Part shown: piece by piece, positions 15,979-24,401 of the stretch
Layout of the letters: each line of letters opens with the position of its first letter
Position numbering within the stretch: position 1 is the stretch's first letter
NCBI GenBank assembly: GCA_002352215.1
Contig: DEIB01000042.1
Span: forward strand, 1 to 62,799
Source of the DNA: Chthonomonas sp. UBA2785
GTDB taxonomy: Bacteria; Armatimonadota; Fimbriimonadia; Fimbriimonadales; Fimbriimonadaceae
Length of the DNA: 62,799 nucleotides
Direction: 5' to 3'
Position numbers and translations under genes: made by a program
The notes under the pieces: model-generated
The model's input: only the letters and a program-made list of their open reading frames with translations
The model's database searches: none
What the model was told of the DNA's origin: nothing

Positions 15979-17069
15979 TCGGTCGGGGCGATGAGGCGCA
16001 CAGGCGTGGTGCGCCTTGTGCCATCGGCCCGTCTGACCTCCGTCATCTCGGCGGTCCACATTTGCTCGTTGAGGGGAGGCAAGGTTCCATCCCCCTCAGC
16101 CACCGGCCGCCAGAGCGCATGGACGAACTTGGGCTCCTTGGCCTCGGCCCGCCAGACGCGGGTCGTTGTTTCATCGGCTGCGGATCGTCCCTCAGCGCAA
16201 TCCCGCGCAAAGCCACCCAGCGACGCGGACCACCAGCGACGGTCGGCCATCCCGTGTCCCGCGTTGGGCGCGCCGAGATACGAAACACACTCGGGCATAG
16301 TGGGGGCTATGGTGTCCCAGGGGTCGGGGCACCAGAAGGGATCATTCGCCCCGCTGAGAACGAGAGTAGGCACTGTGAGCCGCGATCGGTGGGGATGCGG
16401 GTCCACCACGCCGATGAGTGCCGCCACTTCCGGGTTGTCGAGATCAAAGCTCCACCCGTACTCGGTGTAGTCCTGCACCTGGGGGCTTGGCGCGCCCCAG
16501 AGTTCGGCTTGCCGGTTTTGCTGCCATGCGAAGTCGAGGTGGTCAAATACCCGCGGGGCGATGCCCGCCACGCGCTCGTCGCGGTGTAAGCCCACCCACC
16601 ATGTGGTCCACCCCCGTTTGCTGGCCCCGGTGACGACCACCGGCGCTTCTATCAGATCCAGCGCCGCGACGGAGCTGGCGATCATGGGGGCGAGCAGCAA
16701 GTCAGTGGGGTCCTTTGAGTTCAAATACAGAGAAAACGAGTAGGCGATGAGTTCGTCCTCGATCCGCCCCTCGATCGGCTGCCGAGGAATCTGAAAGAGC
16801 AATGCCACCGTCATGCCGCTGGCATCGGCCCACTCTTGGGCCATGCGCAAGTCCTTGTGGTTGGGTTCCCAGCCCGTGATTTCGAGGATGGTGCCGGGGC
16901 GTTGAGGCGTGCGAGGCTGAACGAAAATGAGGTCGTGCCACCACGGCTCGCCCCGCCACCCGTGGGTGGAGAATCGAAGGCCGGACCACCCACGAAAGCC
17001 CGAAGCAAAAGTTTCTAGGGGCCGAGAATATGCTCGTACAGGTTCAAGAAGGATTGGCGAAGGGTTCAT
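15975..17069 (-). CDS. PhoPQ-activated pathogenicity-related (PqaA-type) alpha/beta hydrolase
   Basis: A 364-aa alpha/beta-hydrolase-fold protein of the PhoPQ-regulated (PqaA) family. The nucleophile elbow is VVTGASKRGWTTWW with Ser as nucleophile; LSGANDPFW supplies the acid, and APNAGHG the His. The WxGLHRDERVAGIAP stretch is also typical. No clear signal peptide is present, though family members are often exported. Substrate is unknown. Convergent with queF. Confidence 0.8.
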   Translation of the reverse strand: MNPSPILLEPVRAYSRPLETFASGFRGWSGLRFSTHGWRGEPWWHDLIFVQPRTPQRPGTILEITGWEPNHKDLRMAQEWADASGMTVALLFQIPRQPIEGRIEDELIAYSFSLYLNSKDPTDLLLAPMIASSVAALDLIEAPVVVTGASKRGWTTWWVGLHRDERVAGIAPRVFDHLDFAWQQNRQAELWGAPSPQVQDYTEYGWSFDLDNPEVAALIGVVDPHPHRSRLTVPTLVLSGANDPFWCPDPWDTIAPTMPECVSYLGAPNAGHGMADRRWWSASLGGFARDCAEGRSAADETTTRVWRAEAKEPKFVHALWRPVAEGDGTLPPLNEQMWTAEMTEVRRADGTRRTTPVRLIAPTD

Positions 17070-17084
17070 GGACGTGGAGAAGGG

Positions 17085-17113
17085 TTGACATAGTTCGCGA
17101 AATCCTTCAAACT
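17085..17113 (+). promoter_or_regulatory. Sigma-70-like promoter for the stalk-domain protein
   Basis: TTGACA (17085-17090) is a perfect -35; after 17 bp CAAACT (17108-17113) is a poor -10. Transcription would begin near 17120, which excludes the ATG at 17118 and supports ATG 17154. Confidence 0.45.
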
Positions 17114-17153
17114 AAGCATGCTCGTTATTTTGGCGGGCAGAGTGCGGTGCACT

Positions 17154-18596
17154 ATGCAAAAGAGCGTTGGACAATGGTTTGGAGCTGCGGCTCTCTCGAT
17201 GGGGATGGCTTCGACGAGCTATGCCTACATGCTCCCGGACGCCACGGTCGTCTTGGACAAAGCGGCAAATAACCGCACCCTCACGGTCCGGTATTCCGGT
17301 GCGGCGGTGGCCCTGGTTGAGTTGCGCATCAATGGCAAGAGTATTGCCACCCGCACGACCGACGAAGGCACGAACGCCGGCGAAACGAACTTCCGCCTTG
17401 ATCCGGCCCAGCTGGAAGACGGCGACAACACGATTGAAATCCGCCTTTTCGACAAGGAAGGCACCGTGGTGGGCACGCAAACCACTTCGATTCGCATGGA
17501 GCGCCAGGCCACCGGCCCGGTATTCCTGAAGAATCCCACCAGCGGCACCCAACTGAAGGGCACGGTTGAGATTCAGGTCGGCTTTAAGTCGCCCCTCAGC
17601 AATGTCTACGTTTCGTTCTTTGTCGACGGCGAGTTCATGAGCCTGCGCAACACCGCGCCGTATCGCTGGCTGTGGGACACCACCCGCGTGACGAACGGCT
17701 GGCACGAAGTGCAAGCCTGGGTGATTGACGAAACCAACAACACCTTTAAGACCGAGCGCGTCCGCGTGTTGGTCAACAACCCCGGTGGTCGCACGGACCG
17801 TGTGGACGCCGGCGACCCGGTGACCTCGGCCAATGGCACCGTACCGGTGACGGGCCCCGACGGAACTACGAGCAACCCGCGCGTCGTGGTGACGGGCGAC
17901 CGCCCCAACCAAGTGCCGACCAGCCTGCCGGCCACGGCCCCGACGACTTCGTCCGCTGCGGGTACCCGCACCCCGGCCTCTGGCCCGGGCACGGCTCACG
18001 GTCCGCGCTCGCTCACCCCGACGGGTCAACGCCCGCTCACCGGTGATGTGAAGCCGGTGACCGTAGCCCCTGCCGGCGCTCCGGTACGACCGGAAGGCAA
18101 TGGTCCGGGCGTGGTGGAAGTCACTCCCGCCGAAGGCAACAACAACGGCCTCATGGCCACGATCCCGCCGGTGGACCTGACGGCCGCCGTGGGTTCTATC
18201 CCGCTCACTTTTGGCACCCGCGTGCCCAACATCGGCGAGTACACGATCTCGATGGGCGGCAAGGCCGTGAACTTCGACGTGCAGCCGCGAGTGGAAGAAG
18301 GCATTGCCCTCACGCCGTTCCGCCACCTCTTCGAGAGTGCCGGCGGCTACGTGCAGTGGGATAACGCCACCAAGACCGTGACGGCCACCAACAAGGACCA
18401 GAAGGTTTGGTTTGCGATTGGCAACATGATGGCGAACGTGAACGACGTCAGCATTCCGCTGGAGCGCGCCGCGTTCATCGACCATGGTCGCTCGATTGTG
18501 CCGCTGAGCTTCTTCTCGAACGCTCTGGGCGTGAGCATCGAATTCGACGCTCGCACCAAGCACGCACTGATCAGCACCAACACGGCTCGCCGCTAA
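17154..18596 (+). CDS. Secreted stalk-domain (copper amine oxidase N-domain-like) protein
   Basis: A 480-aa exported protein. Residues 1-24 are a signal peptide ending ..STSYA. Two Ig-like beta modules follow (about 25-120 and 125-210, the second with GTVEIQV and NGWHEVQAWVID), then a Pro/Thr-rich linker (about 220-320), and a C-terminal stalk domain (about 340-480) with the repeated features PRVEEGIALTPFRHLFES, WDNATKTVTATN and DHGRSIVPLSFFSNALG of the copper amine oxidase N-terminal domain family. Such proteins are surface or envelope structures; no enzyme is attached. A terminator follows. Confidence 0.82.
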   Translation: MQKSVGQWFGAAALSMGMASTSYAYMLPDATVVLDKAANNRTLTVRYSGAAVALVELRINGKSIATRTTDEGTNAGETNFRLDPAQLEDGDNTIEIRLFDKEGTVVGTQTTSIRMERQATGPVFLKNPTSGTQLKGTVEIQVGFKSPLSNVYVSFFVDGEFMSLRNTAPYRWLWDTTRVTNGWHEVQAWVIDETNNTFKTERVRVLVNNPGGRTDRVDAGDPVTSANGTVPVTGPDGTTSNPRVVVTGDRPNQVPTSLPATAPTTSSAAGTRTPASGPGTAHGPRSLTPTGQRPLTGDVKPVTVAPAGAPVRPEGNGPGVVEVTPAEGNNNGLMATIPPVDLTAAVGSIPLTFGTRVPNIGEYTISMGGKAVNFDVQPRVEEGIALTPFRHLFESAGGYVQWDNATKTVTATNKDQKVWFAIGNMMANVNDVSIPLERAAFIDHGRSIVPLSFFSNALGVSIEFDARTKHALISTNTARR

Positions 18597-18621
18597 GGCT
18601 CGATCACGAAACAAACAAAGG

Positions 18622-18658
18622 ACCTCTCCGGTGCCATGGGCCCGGGGAGGTTTCTTTC
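18622..18658 (+). terminator. Intrinsic terminator after the stalk-domain gene
   Basis: ACCTCTCCGG and CCCGGGGAGGT form a GC-rich stem, followed by TTTCTTTCG, 26 bp after the stop codon. Confidence 0.75.
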
Positions 18659-18727
18659 GTTTTGGGCTTCTTTCGTTTCACCGTAAGGTTGCGGGGGCAA
18701 TGAACCGATGAGATAAGGAGAAGTCTC

Positions 18728-20986
18728 ATGCGGCAACGGTGGAAGCTCCCGCCTCGAGTTCAAATGATCCTGATGGTGTTCATCGGGATTTTGATGCTTG
18801 GTGGCCCTTTGATTTTGGCGTTCTATAGCGAAGCCAAGCTCAGCACCGAGAACCAGTTGCAAACTGAGATGCGATCGTACGCCATGATCGCGGCTTCATT
18901 GGTGGACGCCGACGAGCACGAAAAGCTTGTAGACGCCAGCCAAATCGACAGCGACCTCTACCACCGCCAGAATGAGCGTATTCGGACTCTGGTGGCCAAC
19001 GCCGAAGACATCGCGTTCGTCTACACCATCCGCCGGATCAAAGACAAGTACTACTTCGTTCTCGACCCCACTCCTGCAGGCGACCTCAACGGCGATGCCA
19101 TAGACGATAAGTCGTACCTGATGGAGGAGTACGAGGACTTCACACCCGAGATGGTTGCCTGCTTCGAAACGGGGCAGCCGACGGTGGACCAAGTCTCGTA
19201 CACCGACCGGTGGGGGACTTGGCGCTCGGCTTACGCCCCCATCAAGAACAAAGAAGGTGAAGTCGTGGCTGTGGTGGGCGTTGACCGCTCGGCGGCGGTG
19301 GCCCTGCAAGAGCAGAGCGCACTCTTCTTGCGTACCCTCATTTACGGGTTCATTTTTGCGATGCTGGCCCTCGGCATGGCCGTTTCCACTGCCGCTGTCA
19401 TCAGCAAGGGTTCCAAGGAGAGTCCGCTCGAACTTATCGTTGCTCGCGTCAACCGCACGGTCGTCGAGAACATCATTCTCGCCCTTGGGGTGGTGCTGCT
19501 CGTACAGGCTGGGATCTCCCAATTCCAGATCATTCAGAACAGCCGGAATACCGAAGCCGCGATCATGAAGCTAGAGAGCCTGCGCCTCGCTCAGAACGGG
19601 CTGAAGAATATGCGCGTAGGCCACTCGGCCTTTGAAACCAATGTCTTGATCGAACGCCTGGTCGAGCGCGGGGAGCCAAAGCTAGCTGCAAACCTCCAGG
19701 AAGTCGTGCAGCGGTCCATCACCAGCCGCGAAGCGGGACTCAACGAAGCCCAGCGCATGCAGATGGGCATCGACTCGCAACGCGGTGAAATTTCCACCAA
19801 GCTCGATGCCATTGGAGCCTCGCAGAACCGCACGGCCACCCTGATGTTCTTCGCGTTCCTTACGGCCGCAGTCATCGGCACGGCTTCGATCCTGTTCCTG
19901 CGGCTCAATAGCCAGCGCGAACGCCGCCTCCGCGAGACGGAAATCAACTCTTTGCGGATGCAGAACGACTACCGTACGCTGGTCGAATCGTTGCCGCTCG
20001 GCCTCGCCCTCATTCGTGATGGTCGCAATGTGTTTGACAACGGGCAGTGGTCAGCCCAGCTTCTGCGCCCGCGCCCGCCCGGTGCGTTGGTCCCCACGGC
20101 GCTCGATAACGAACTTGACCGGGTTGCCGAAGGCCTGAAGCAAAGCGAAAACCGACGTGAGCCGTGGAGCACCGTGTTTACGGCGATGCACGAAGGCAGC
20201 AGCCGCGAAATTGAGGTGCGTAGCCAACCCATTTATGACGGGCAAGGCTCGTTCCGCCACCTCCTCACCTTTTTGGTGGACGTGACCGACCTGCGCCAGG
20301 TTAGCCATAACCTCGAGCGGAAGAACGCCGAAATCGAGAGCACCAACAAGCTCCTTACCGACGCTCTTGGCCAGCTCGAAGCCAACTTCGAAAGCATCGT
20401 CCGCGCGCTTGTACGAGCGGTTGAAGCCAAGGACCCGTACACCGCGGGTCACTCCGAGCGCGTGATGCAATACAGCCTGTGGATTGCTGACGAAATGGGC
20501 CTAGGCGACTACGAAAAGCGGCTGCTTGAGATGGGCTGTCTCGTCCACGACATTGGCAAGATCGGGATCCCGGACAACGTCTTGACGAAGCCCGGCAAAC
20601 TCACCGACGAGGAGTTTGAGATGATCCGGATGCACCCGGTTTACGGGGCCAATATCGTCCAGAACGTTGACCTCTTCCGCGAGTGCTTACCCATTATTCG
20701 ATGGCACCACGAGAAGCTGGACGGCTCGGGTTACCCCGACCGCCTGGCGGGGGACGACATCCCATTCTTGGTGCGCATCGCCACTGTCGCCGACATCTTC
20801 GACGCGATCACCAGCACACGCTCCTACCGCGTGGGCATGGCGCTCGATCGAGCCATTAGCATCCTCGACGAGGACACGAACAAGGGCTACCTCGATGCCG
20901 AAGTGGTGGCCGCCTTCAAGCAAGTCATTGCCCGGAATGGCGTGATTCCGCAAACCGACGATCTCCCGCAGCAACCCGCCGCGTAA
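18728..20986 (+). CDS. Membrane sensor with HD-GYP phosphodiesterase domain
   Basis: A 752-aa signalling protein. A TM segment (about 14-36) precedes an extracytoplasmic Cache-like sensor (about 37-200, with YYFVLDPTP and WRSAYAPI). Further TM segments lie at about 205-227, 244-262 and 372-394, enclosing a four-helix-bundle region (about 263-368). A PAS-like domain (about 410-520) leads into the HD-GYP domain (about 555-735): AGHSERV, HDIGKIG with His607/Asp608, WHHEKLDGSGYP, ADIFDAIT. HD-GYP domains hydrolyse cyclic di-GMP, and the metal ligands are intact. AGGAG precedes ATG 18728. A PilZ gene follows 19 bp downstream, pairing an enzyme and an effector. Confidence 0.9.
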   Translation: MRQRWKLPPRVQMILMVFIGILMLGGPLILAFYSEAKLSTENQLQTEMRSYAMIAASLVDADEHEKLVDASQIDSDLYHRQNERIRTLVANAEDIAFVYTIRRIKDKYYFVLDPTPAGDLNGDAIDDKSYLMEEYEDFTPEMVACFETGQPTVDQVSYTDRWGTWRSAYAPIKNKEGEVVAVVGVDRSAAVALQEQSALFLRTLIYGFIFAMLALGMAVSTAAVISKGSKESPLELIVARVNRTVVENIILALGVVLLVQAGISQFQIIQNSRNTEAAIMKLESLRLAQNGLKNMRVGHSAFETNVLIERLVERGEPKLAANLQEVVQRSITSREAGLNEAQRMQMGIDSQRGEISTKLDAIGASQNRTATLMFFAFLTAAVIGTASILFLRLNSQRERRLRETEINSLRMQNDYRTLVESLPLGLALIRDGRNVFDNGQWSAQLLRPRPPGALVPTALDNELDRVAEGLKQSENRREPWSTVFTAMHEGSSREIEVRSQPIYDGQGSFRHLLTFLVDVTDLRQVSHNLERKNAEIESTNKLLTDALGQLEANFESIVRALVRAVEAKDPYTAGHSERVMQYSLWIADEMGLGDYEKRLLEMGCLVHDIGKIGIPDNVLTKPGKLTDEEFEMIRMHPVYGANIVQNVDLFRECLPIIRWHHEKLDGSGYPDRLAGDDIPFLVRIATVADIFDAITSTRSYRVGMALDRAISILDEDTNKGYLDAEVVAAFKQVIARNGVIPQTDDLPQQPAA

Positions 20987-21005
20987 TCCCCTGAGGACAC
21001 ACAAA

Positions 21006-21419
21006 ATGAATGCCGAAAACTTAAACATGGGTGACAATCACCTGGCGAACCAAGAGGCGTTGACGGCCGATAACCGACGAGAGCATAAGCGTTTCGTCAT
21101 GCTCGAGTACGCCAAGATCAAGTTGGCGGATGAGGCCGAAATCTCGTCCGTGCTGGTGGACTTAAGCCTGGGCGGGCTCCAACTCCGTTCGCGACATCAG
21201 TACGAAGCCGGGTCGATTGTGGATATCTCCATTGGCCGGGGAGACACGGAACCCATTGCCCTCCAAGCTGAAGTGCGCTACTCGCTCCCGGTGAAGAAGA
21301 GTGACCTCTTTGCCACGGGTCTCAAGTTTGTGACGACGGACGAAGCCACCACGCGCAAGTGGGTGGATTACGTCCACAACGTCTTTAAGGATCAAGGCGA
21401 AAACCTCCTGGCGGACTAA
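21006..21419 (+). CDS. PilZ-domain protein
   Basis: A 137-aa protein with a PilZ cyclic-di-GMP-binding domain: RREHKRFVMLEYAKIKL has the RxxxR-type ligand motif and LVDLSLGGLQLRS the DxSxxG motif. The barrel continues to about residue 120. It sits 19 bp after the HD-GYP gene, probably the same transcript; GAGGAC is the ribosome site. The c-di-GMP-dependent output (motility, pili or surface polymer) cannot be told. A terminator overlaps its stop codon. Confidence 0.9.
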   Translation: MNAENLNMGDNHLANQEALTADNRREHKRFVMLEYAKIKLADEAEISSVLVDLSLGGLQLRSRHQYEAGSIVDISIGRGDTEPIALQAEVRYSLPVKKSDLFATGLKFVTTDEATTRKWVDYVHNVFKDQGENLLAD

Positions 21420-21438
21420 TCCGCACAGGAGGTTTCCT
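21401..21438. terminator. Terminator between PilZ gene and iron-sulfur carrier gene
   Basis: AAACCTCCTGGCGGA and the opposing arm TCCGCACAGGAGGTTT form a long stem with a CTAA loop that includes the PilZ stop. T-rich flanks on the plus side and A-rich on the other suggest it serves both convergent genes. Confidence 0.75.
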
Positions 21439-21462
21439 TGGCCTTCTTGCCGTTCTCAGTGC

Positions 21463-21843
21463 TTACGAAGCGCAGCCGCAGGAGCCACAGCCCCCACCAC
21501 CTTGCGGGCCATCTTCCGTCGAGAACGACGAGCCGCAACCGCAGCCCTTGGTGGCGTTCGGATTTTCGATCTTGAATCCGCCGCCCATCATGTCGTCCAC
21601 GTAGTCCACGCTGGAGCCGCCCATGTACTGCAGGCTCATCGCGTCGATCACGACTTTGACGCCATCGCATTCAAAGATTTGATCGTCGTTTTCCGGCTCG
21701 TTTTCATCTAGAGCCATACCGTACGAAAGTCCGGAGCAACCTCCTCCTGCCACCCAAACGCGAAGATGGGCGTTCGGTTTCTCTTGGCCGGTCATCAGGT
21801 CACGAAGTTCTTGAGACGCGCGCGGAGTTAACGTGATGGACAT
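21463..21843 (-). CDS. A-type iron-sulfur cluster carrier (IscA/ErpA/SufA-like) with Cys-rich tail
   Basis: A 126-aa A-type carrier that delivers Fe-S clusters to apoproteins. Cys36 in AGGGCSGLSY and Cys101/Cys103 in KGCGCGSSF are the three conserved ligands. The protein is unusual in continuing about 23 residues with a Gly-rich tail carrying Cys119, Cys122 and Cys124 (CGSCGC). AAGGAAG precedes the ATG, and a TACAAT -10 lies about 44 bp upstream. No isc or suf gene is adjacent, but a ferredoxin pair lies about 0.8 kb away. Confidence 0.92.
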   Translation of the reverse strand: MSITLTPRASQELRDLMTGQEKPNAHLRVWVAGGGCSGLSYGMALDENEPENDDQIFECDGVKVVIDAMSLQYMGGSSVDYVDDMMGGGFKIENPNATKGCGCGSSFSTEDGPQGGGGCGSCGCAS

Positions 21844-22005
21844 TGGTCTTCCTTACGAGCCGAAACTCGCTGTCCGCTTCATTGTACAGACTTTCAGGCC
21901 GAATCACCCGTAAATGCCCCGCTCGAAAGGGCCCTTTTGCCGGGAAAGTGGACAAAATGGTCCGGTTTCGCGAGATATCATTGCTCACGAATACGTTGTT
22001 TAAGT

Positions 22006-22638
22006 ATGCGCAACAATCAAGAGTCCCCGGAACGACCGGCTAGCGGGCGCGAACGCCTGGCTCTTGCCGCCCAAAAGCTCTTCCGTAGTGATAGCTACGG
22101 TGCAGTTAGCATCTCTTGCATTTTGGACGAATGCGGGCTCAAGGCCCCGGCGCTCTATCACCACTACGGTGACAAAGAGGGCATCTACCTTTCGTGGTCA
22201 CTCCAAGCCATCAAAGAGCTTGGCCAGCGCATTGATCAGGCCATCACCCTCCACTCCGGCCGCGACACTGCTCATGCCCTCGCGGAAGGCCTGCTGAAGG
22301 ACCCCTTGCTCGATATCCTCATTCTGGAACGGGACATCCCCAAGCTTCAACGCCCTGCCAGCCGCAACCAGATGCTGCGTGCGCTCGAGGTGAGCGTTTA
22401 CAAGCCCATCGAAACGTGGCTCGTGGCCAACCGCAGCCCCAAGAGCGAAGCGCCCCGCCTCGCCCGCTTCATCGTCCACAGCCTCTCGATGGGGTTGCCG
22501 GTGTACGGGGGCGACCAGTTCAAGGGCTCGGAAGGAATGCAATGGCTGGTAGAGCGAGTCTTTTCTCGCATTGCCGCCGGGAGCCCTTCCCCTCCGGCAA
22601 GTTCGGACGGTAAAGTCACTGGACCTTGCCCTACGTAG
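22006..22638 (+). CDS. TetR-family transcriptional regulator
   Basis: A 210-aa TetR regulator. The N-terminal helix-turn-helix is GRERLALAAQKLFRSDSYGAVSISCILDE, followed by the recognition helix GLKAPALYHHYGDKEGIYL. The C-terminal ligand domain (about 60-185) is unclassified. Start is ATG 22006; there is no Shine-Dalgarno, and a TACGTT box lies 8 bp upstream, consistent with a leaderless mRNA. The last 22 residues are encoded by the 5' part of a tandem duplication that carries the ferredoxin gene, so the C-terminus may not be ancestral. Its target is probably local. Confidence 0.88.
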   Translation: MRNNQESPERPASGRERLALAAQKLFRSDSYGAVSISCILDECGLKAPALYHHYGDKEGIYLSWSLQAIKELGQRIDQAITLHSGRDTAHALAEGLLKDPLLDILILERDIPKLQRPASRNQMLRALEVSVYKPIETWLVANRSPKSEAPRLARFIVHSLSMGLPVYGGDQFKGSEGMQWLVERVFSRIAAGSPSPPASSDGKVTGPCPT

Positions 22639-22818
22639 TCACCGATCTTTGCATCGGCGTCAAGGACAAATCCTGCATGCAGGTTTGCCCCGTGGACTGC
22701 ATTTATGATGAGGATGGCTTGGTTTACATCCATCCGGACGAGTGCATTGACTGCGGCCTGTGCGAGCCGGCGTGTCCCGTTAAGGCGATCATCTATGAGA
22801 AATCATCCGAATAGCCCG
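22570..22818 (+). repeat. Tandem duplication, copy 1 (with truncated ferredoxin)
   Basis: A 249-bp unit beginning ATTGCCGCCGGGAGCCC. Against copy 2 (22819-23067) I count about 6 mismatches in the first 138 bp, more later. It holds 56 bp upstream of the ferredoxin start plus most of the ferredoxin gene. The unit ends just after the first ferredoxin stop. Confidence 0.85.
22626..22814 (+). CDS. 7Fe ferredoxin, shortened copy
   Basis: A 62-aa FdxA-type ferredoxin carrying [3Fe-4S] and [4Fe-4S] clusters. Cys9, Cys17 and Cys50 match the 3Fe ligands; Cys21, Cys40, Cys43 and Cys46 match the 4Fe ligands of Azotobacter ferredoxin I. The extra free Cys of that protein (third position after Cys9) is Val here. 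The start is TTG, where the second copy has ATG, and it overlaps the TetR gene by 13 bp. The C-terminal helix present in copy 2 is missing, as expected if the duplication ended inside the gene. Cluster ligands are all kept, so it may still work. Confidence 0.85.
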   Translation: MPYVVTDLCIGVKDKSCMQVCPVDCIYDEDGLVYIHPDECIDCGLCEPACPVKAIIYEKSSE

Positions 22819-23067
22819 ATTGCCGCCGGGAGCCCTTCCCCTCCGGCGAGTTCGGACGGTAAAGTCTCTGGACCATGCCCTACGTAGTCACCGACCCTTG
22901 CATCGGCGTTAAGGACAAATCCTGCATGCAGGTTTGCCCCGTGGACTGCATTTATGAAGGCGATGACATGGTTTATATCAACCCGGACGAGTGCATTGAC
23001 TGCGGCCTTTGCGAGCCCGAGTGCCCGGTGCAAGCCATCTTTGTGGACACGGACGTGCCCGCGAACT
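22819..23067 (+). repeat. Tandem duplication, copy 2 (with full ferredoxin start)
   Basis: The second 249-bp unit, at an exact offset of 249 bp from copy 1. It repeats the 56 bp before the ferredoxin start, including the TAAAGT box 9 bp upstream of the start codon, with two substitutions in that upstream part. Confidence 0.85.
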
Positions 23068-23123
23068 GGAAAGAGTTCATCGAGCGGAACGCGGTGAAGG
23101 GCCGCGAACTGAGCGGCGGCTAA
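22875..23123 (+). CDS. fdxA: 7Fe ferredoxin
   Basis: An 82-aa FdxA-type ferredoxin, electron carrier with one 3Fe and one 4Fe cluster. It has TDPCIGVKDKSCMQVCPVDC and PDECIDCGLCEPECPVQAI, followed by the C-terminal helix VPANWKEFIERNA found in Azotobacter FdI. ATG start; a TAAAGT box lies 9 bp upstream. It is the complete member of the duplicated pair. No dedicated redox partner is adjacent. Confidence 0.93.
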   Translation: MPYVVTDPCIGVKDKSCMQVCPVDCIYEGDDMVYINPDECIDCGLCEPECPVQAIFVDTDVPANWKEFIERNAVKGRELSGG

Positions 23124-23132
23124 ACCTAGGCT

Positions 23133-23744
23133 CTAGGCCGAGGCGCGGGGGCGGTTGCCCACGGCCACCCAGTGCACAAACTGGACCCATTTTTGGGCGC
23201 TTTCGCGTTCCATGCCGAAGATCTGCAGGCCAAGCTGGGCGTCTTCGTTCTCGCCCATATTGCGGAAGTAGCGTACTTGCGCGGTGAGCCGCATCGGCCC
23301 CACCGGCTCAGGGATGTCCACGTTGACCAGCATCCCTTTGTCAAATCGGATCGGGCTCATCACACCCAGGCCCGCGATGCTCACATCTTCCAGCGTGCCT
23401 TGGCACACGTCTTCACCGGCGGTAAGAGTGACCGACATCGGCGGGACGCGGTAGCGCGGGTGTTCGTTGGCCGTGGTCGAAACTGGAGGTGCCACCAGCC
23501 GCATCATGTAGCGGGCTCCCTTCCCATTCCCTAGCGATCGCTCAACGAAAGCCTTAAAGCTCAGCCGGTGCGTGAAGGTGTGGCCCTCGCAGAAGAAGTG
23601 ATCCCCTTCTTCAATGTCCTCTTCCGAGCTCAAACTCACATGGACCATGCCCCCGACGGCGGTATCCACCCAGCCTGAAAACAGGCGGGCATCCTTCAGC
23701 CGTTGCATCCGCAAGCGGGTGCCGATGAGTGCACTGACATCCAT
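23133..23744 (-). CDS. PilZ-domain protein (YcgR-like)
   Basis: A 203-aa cyclic-di-GMP effector. The N-terminal half (about 1-95) is a YcgR-type split-barrel domain. The PilZ half (about 96-203) has EHPRYRVPPMSVTL, where RxxxR is shortened, and LEDVSIAGLGVMS with DxSxxG. It ends with a conserved QxGLQIFGMERES barrel. Such proteins brake the flagellar motor or set surface behaviour, which fits motAB, flgM and HD-GYP elsewhere in the window. Start is ATG 23744; a longer in-frame reading runs antisense through the neighbouring regulator and is rejected. Confidence 0.85.
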   Translation of the reverse strand: MDVSALIGTRLRMQRLKDARLFSGWVDTAVGGMVHVSLSSEEDIEEGDHFFCEGHTFTHRLSFKAFVERSLGNGKGARYMMRLVAPPVSTTANEHPRYRVPPMSVTLTAGEDVCQGTLEDVSIAGLGVMSPIRFDKGMLVNVDIPEPVGPMRLTAQVRYFRNMGENEDAQLGLQIFGMERESAQKWVQFVHWVAVGNRPRASA

Positions 23745-23831
23745 ATCGGTTCGTTTAGATTTTCGGTATTCCTCCGGCCATTCTTCATAACCACTCGCTC
23801 CTGCCCCAGGTGGGTAGATTGAGAGCAAGTT

Positions 23832-24401
23832 ATGGCGGACTCCTTCCCGGCCACCGATCCGCAAACGGAAGAGGCGATCCAGCAGTTTGTGCGGGAATGG
23901 GGTCGCATGAGCAGTAGTTGGGGCATCAACCGGACGATGGCCCAGATTCACGGCCTCCTTCTGTGCACCGGCCGGCCGTTTACGGTGGACGAACTGATGG
24001 CCGAACTCCACATCAGCCGGGGGAACGCCAGCATGAATCTGCGCGACCTGATGGACTGGGGCATCATCCGCCGCTACCGCGAACCCGGCGACCGTAAGGA
24101 CCTCTATGTAAGTCACGGCGACGTATGGAGCATCTTTGCCCGCGTCGTCCGCGAGCGCAAACGCCGTGAAATTGACCCGACCGTGGCCGCCATCCGGGAA
24201 TGCATTGACTTGTTGCCCGAAGCCGGGGCCGAGCCCGTGCAAGACGTCCGCGATCGCCTGGGCGCGCTGCTCGAGGTTTTTGGCATCGTGGATCGCATCT
24301 TCAACGACATTTTTGAATCGGACCAAGCGTTGCACGCGGCGATTCAAACGCTCCGGGAAGACTACGCCCCGACCGAAACCAACGAAGAAGCGGGCTCATG
24401 A
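23832..24401 (+). CDS. GbsR/MarR-family transcriptional regulator
   Basis: A 189-aa winged-helix regulator of the GbsR type. FVREWGRMSSSWGINRTMAQ and IHGLLLCTGRPFTVDEL are typical of GbsR, with the DNA-reading helix in ISRGNASMNLRDL and the wing GIIRRYREPGDRKDLY. The C-terminal half is helical, probably for dimerisation. Its stop overlaps the lon start (ATGA), so regulator and protease are translationally coupled. Signal unknown; osmotic or choline sensing is known for some GbsR members only. Confidence 0.88.
   Translation: MADSFPATDPQTEEAIQQFVREWGRMSSSWGINRTMAQIHGLLLCTGRPFTVDELMAELHISRGNASMNLRDLMDWGIIRRYREPGDRKDLYVSHGDVWSIFARVVRERKRREIDPTVAAIRECIDLLPEAGAEPVQDVRDRLGALLEVFGIVDRIFNDIFESDQALHAAIQTLREDYAPTETNEEAGS

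Noticed and set aside
15583..16059. Extension of fabD back to 16059
   Set aside because: It runs antisense through queF; FabD normally begins MQVAVFPGQ, which is at 15582.
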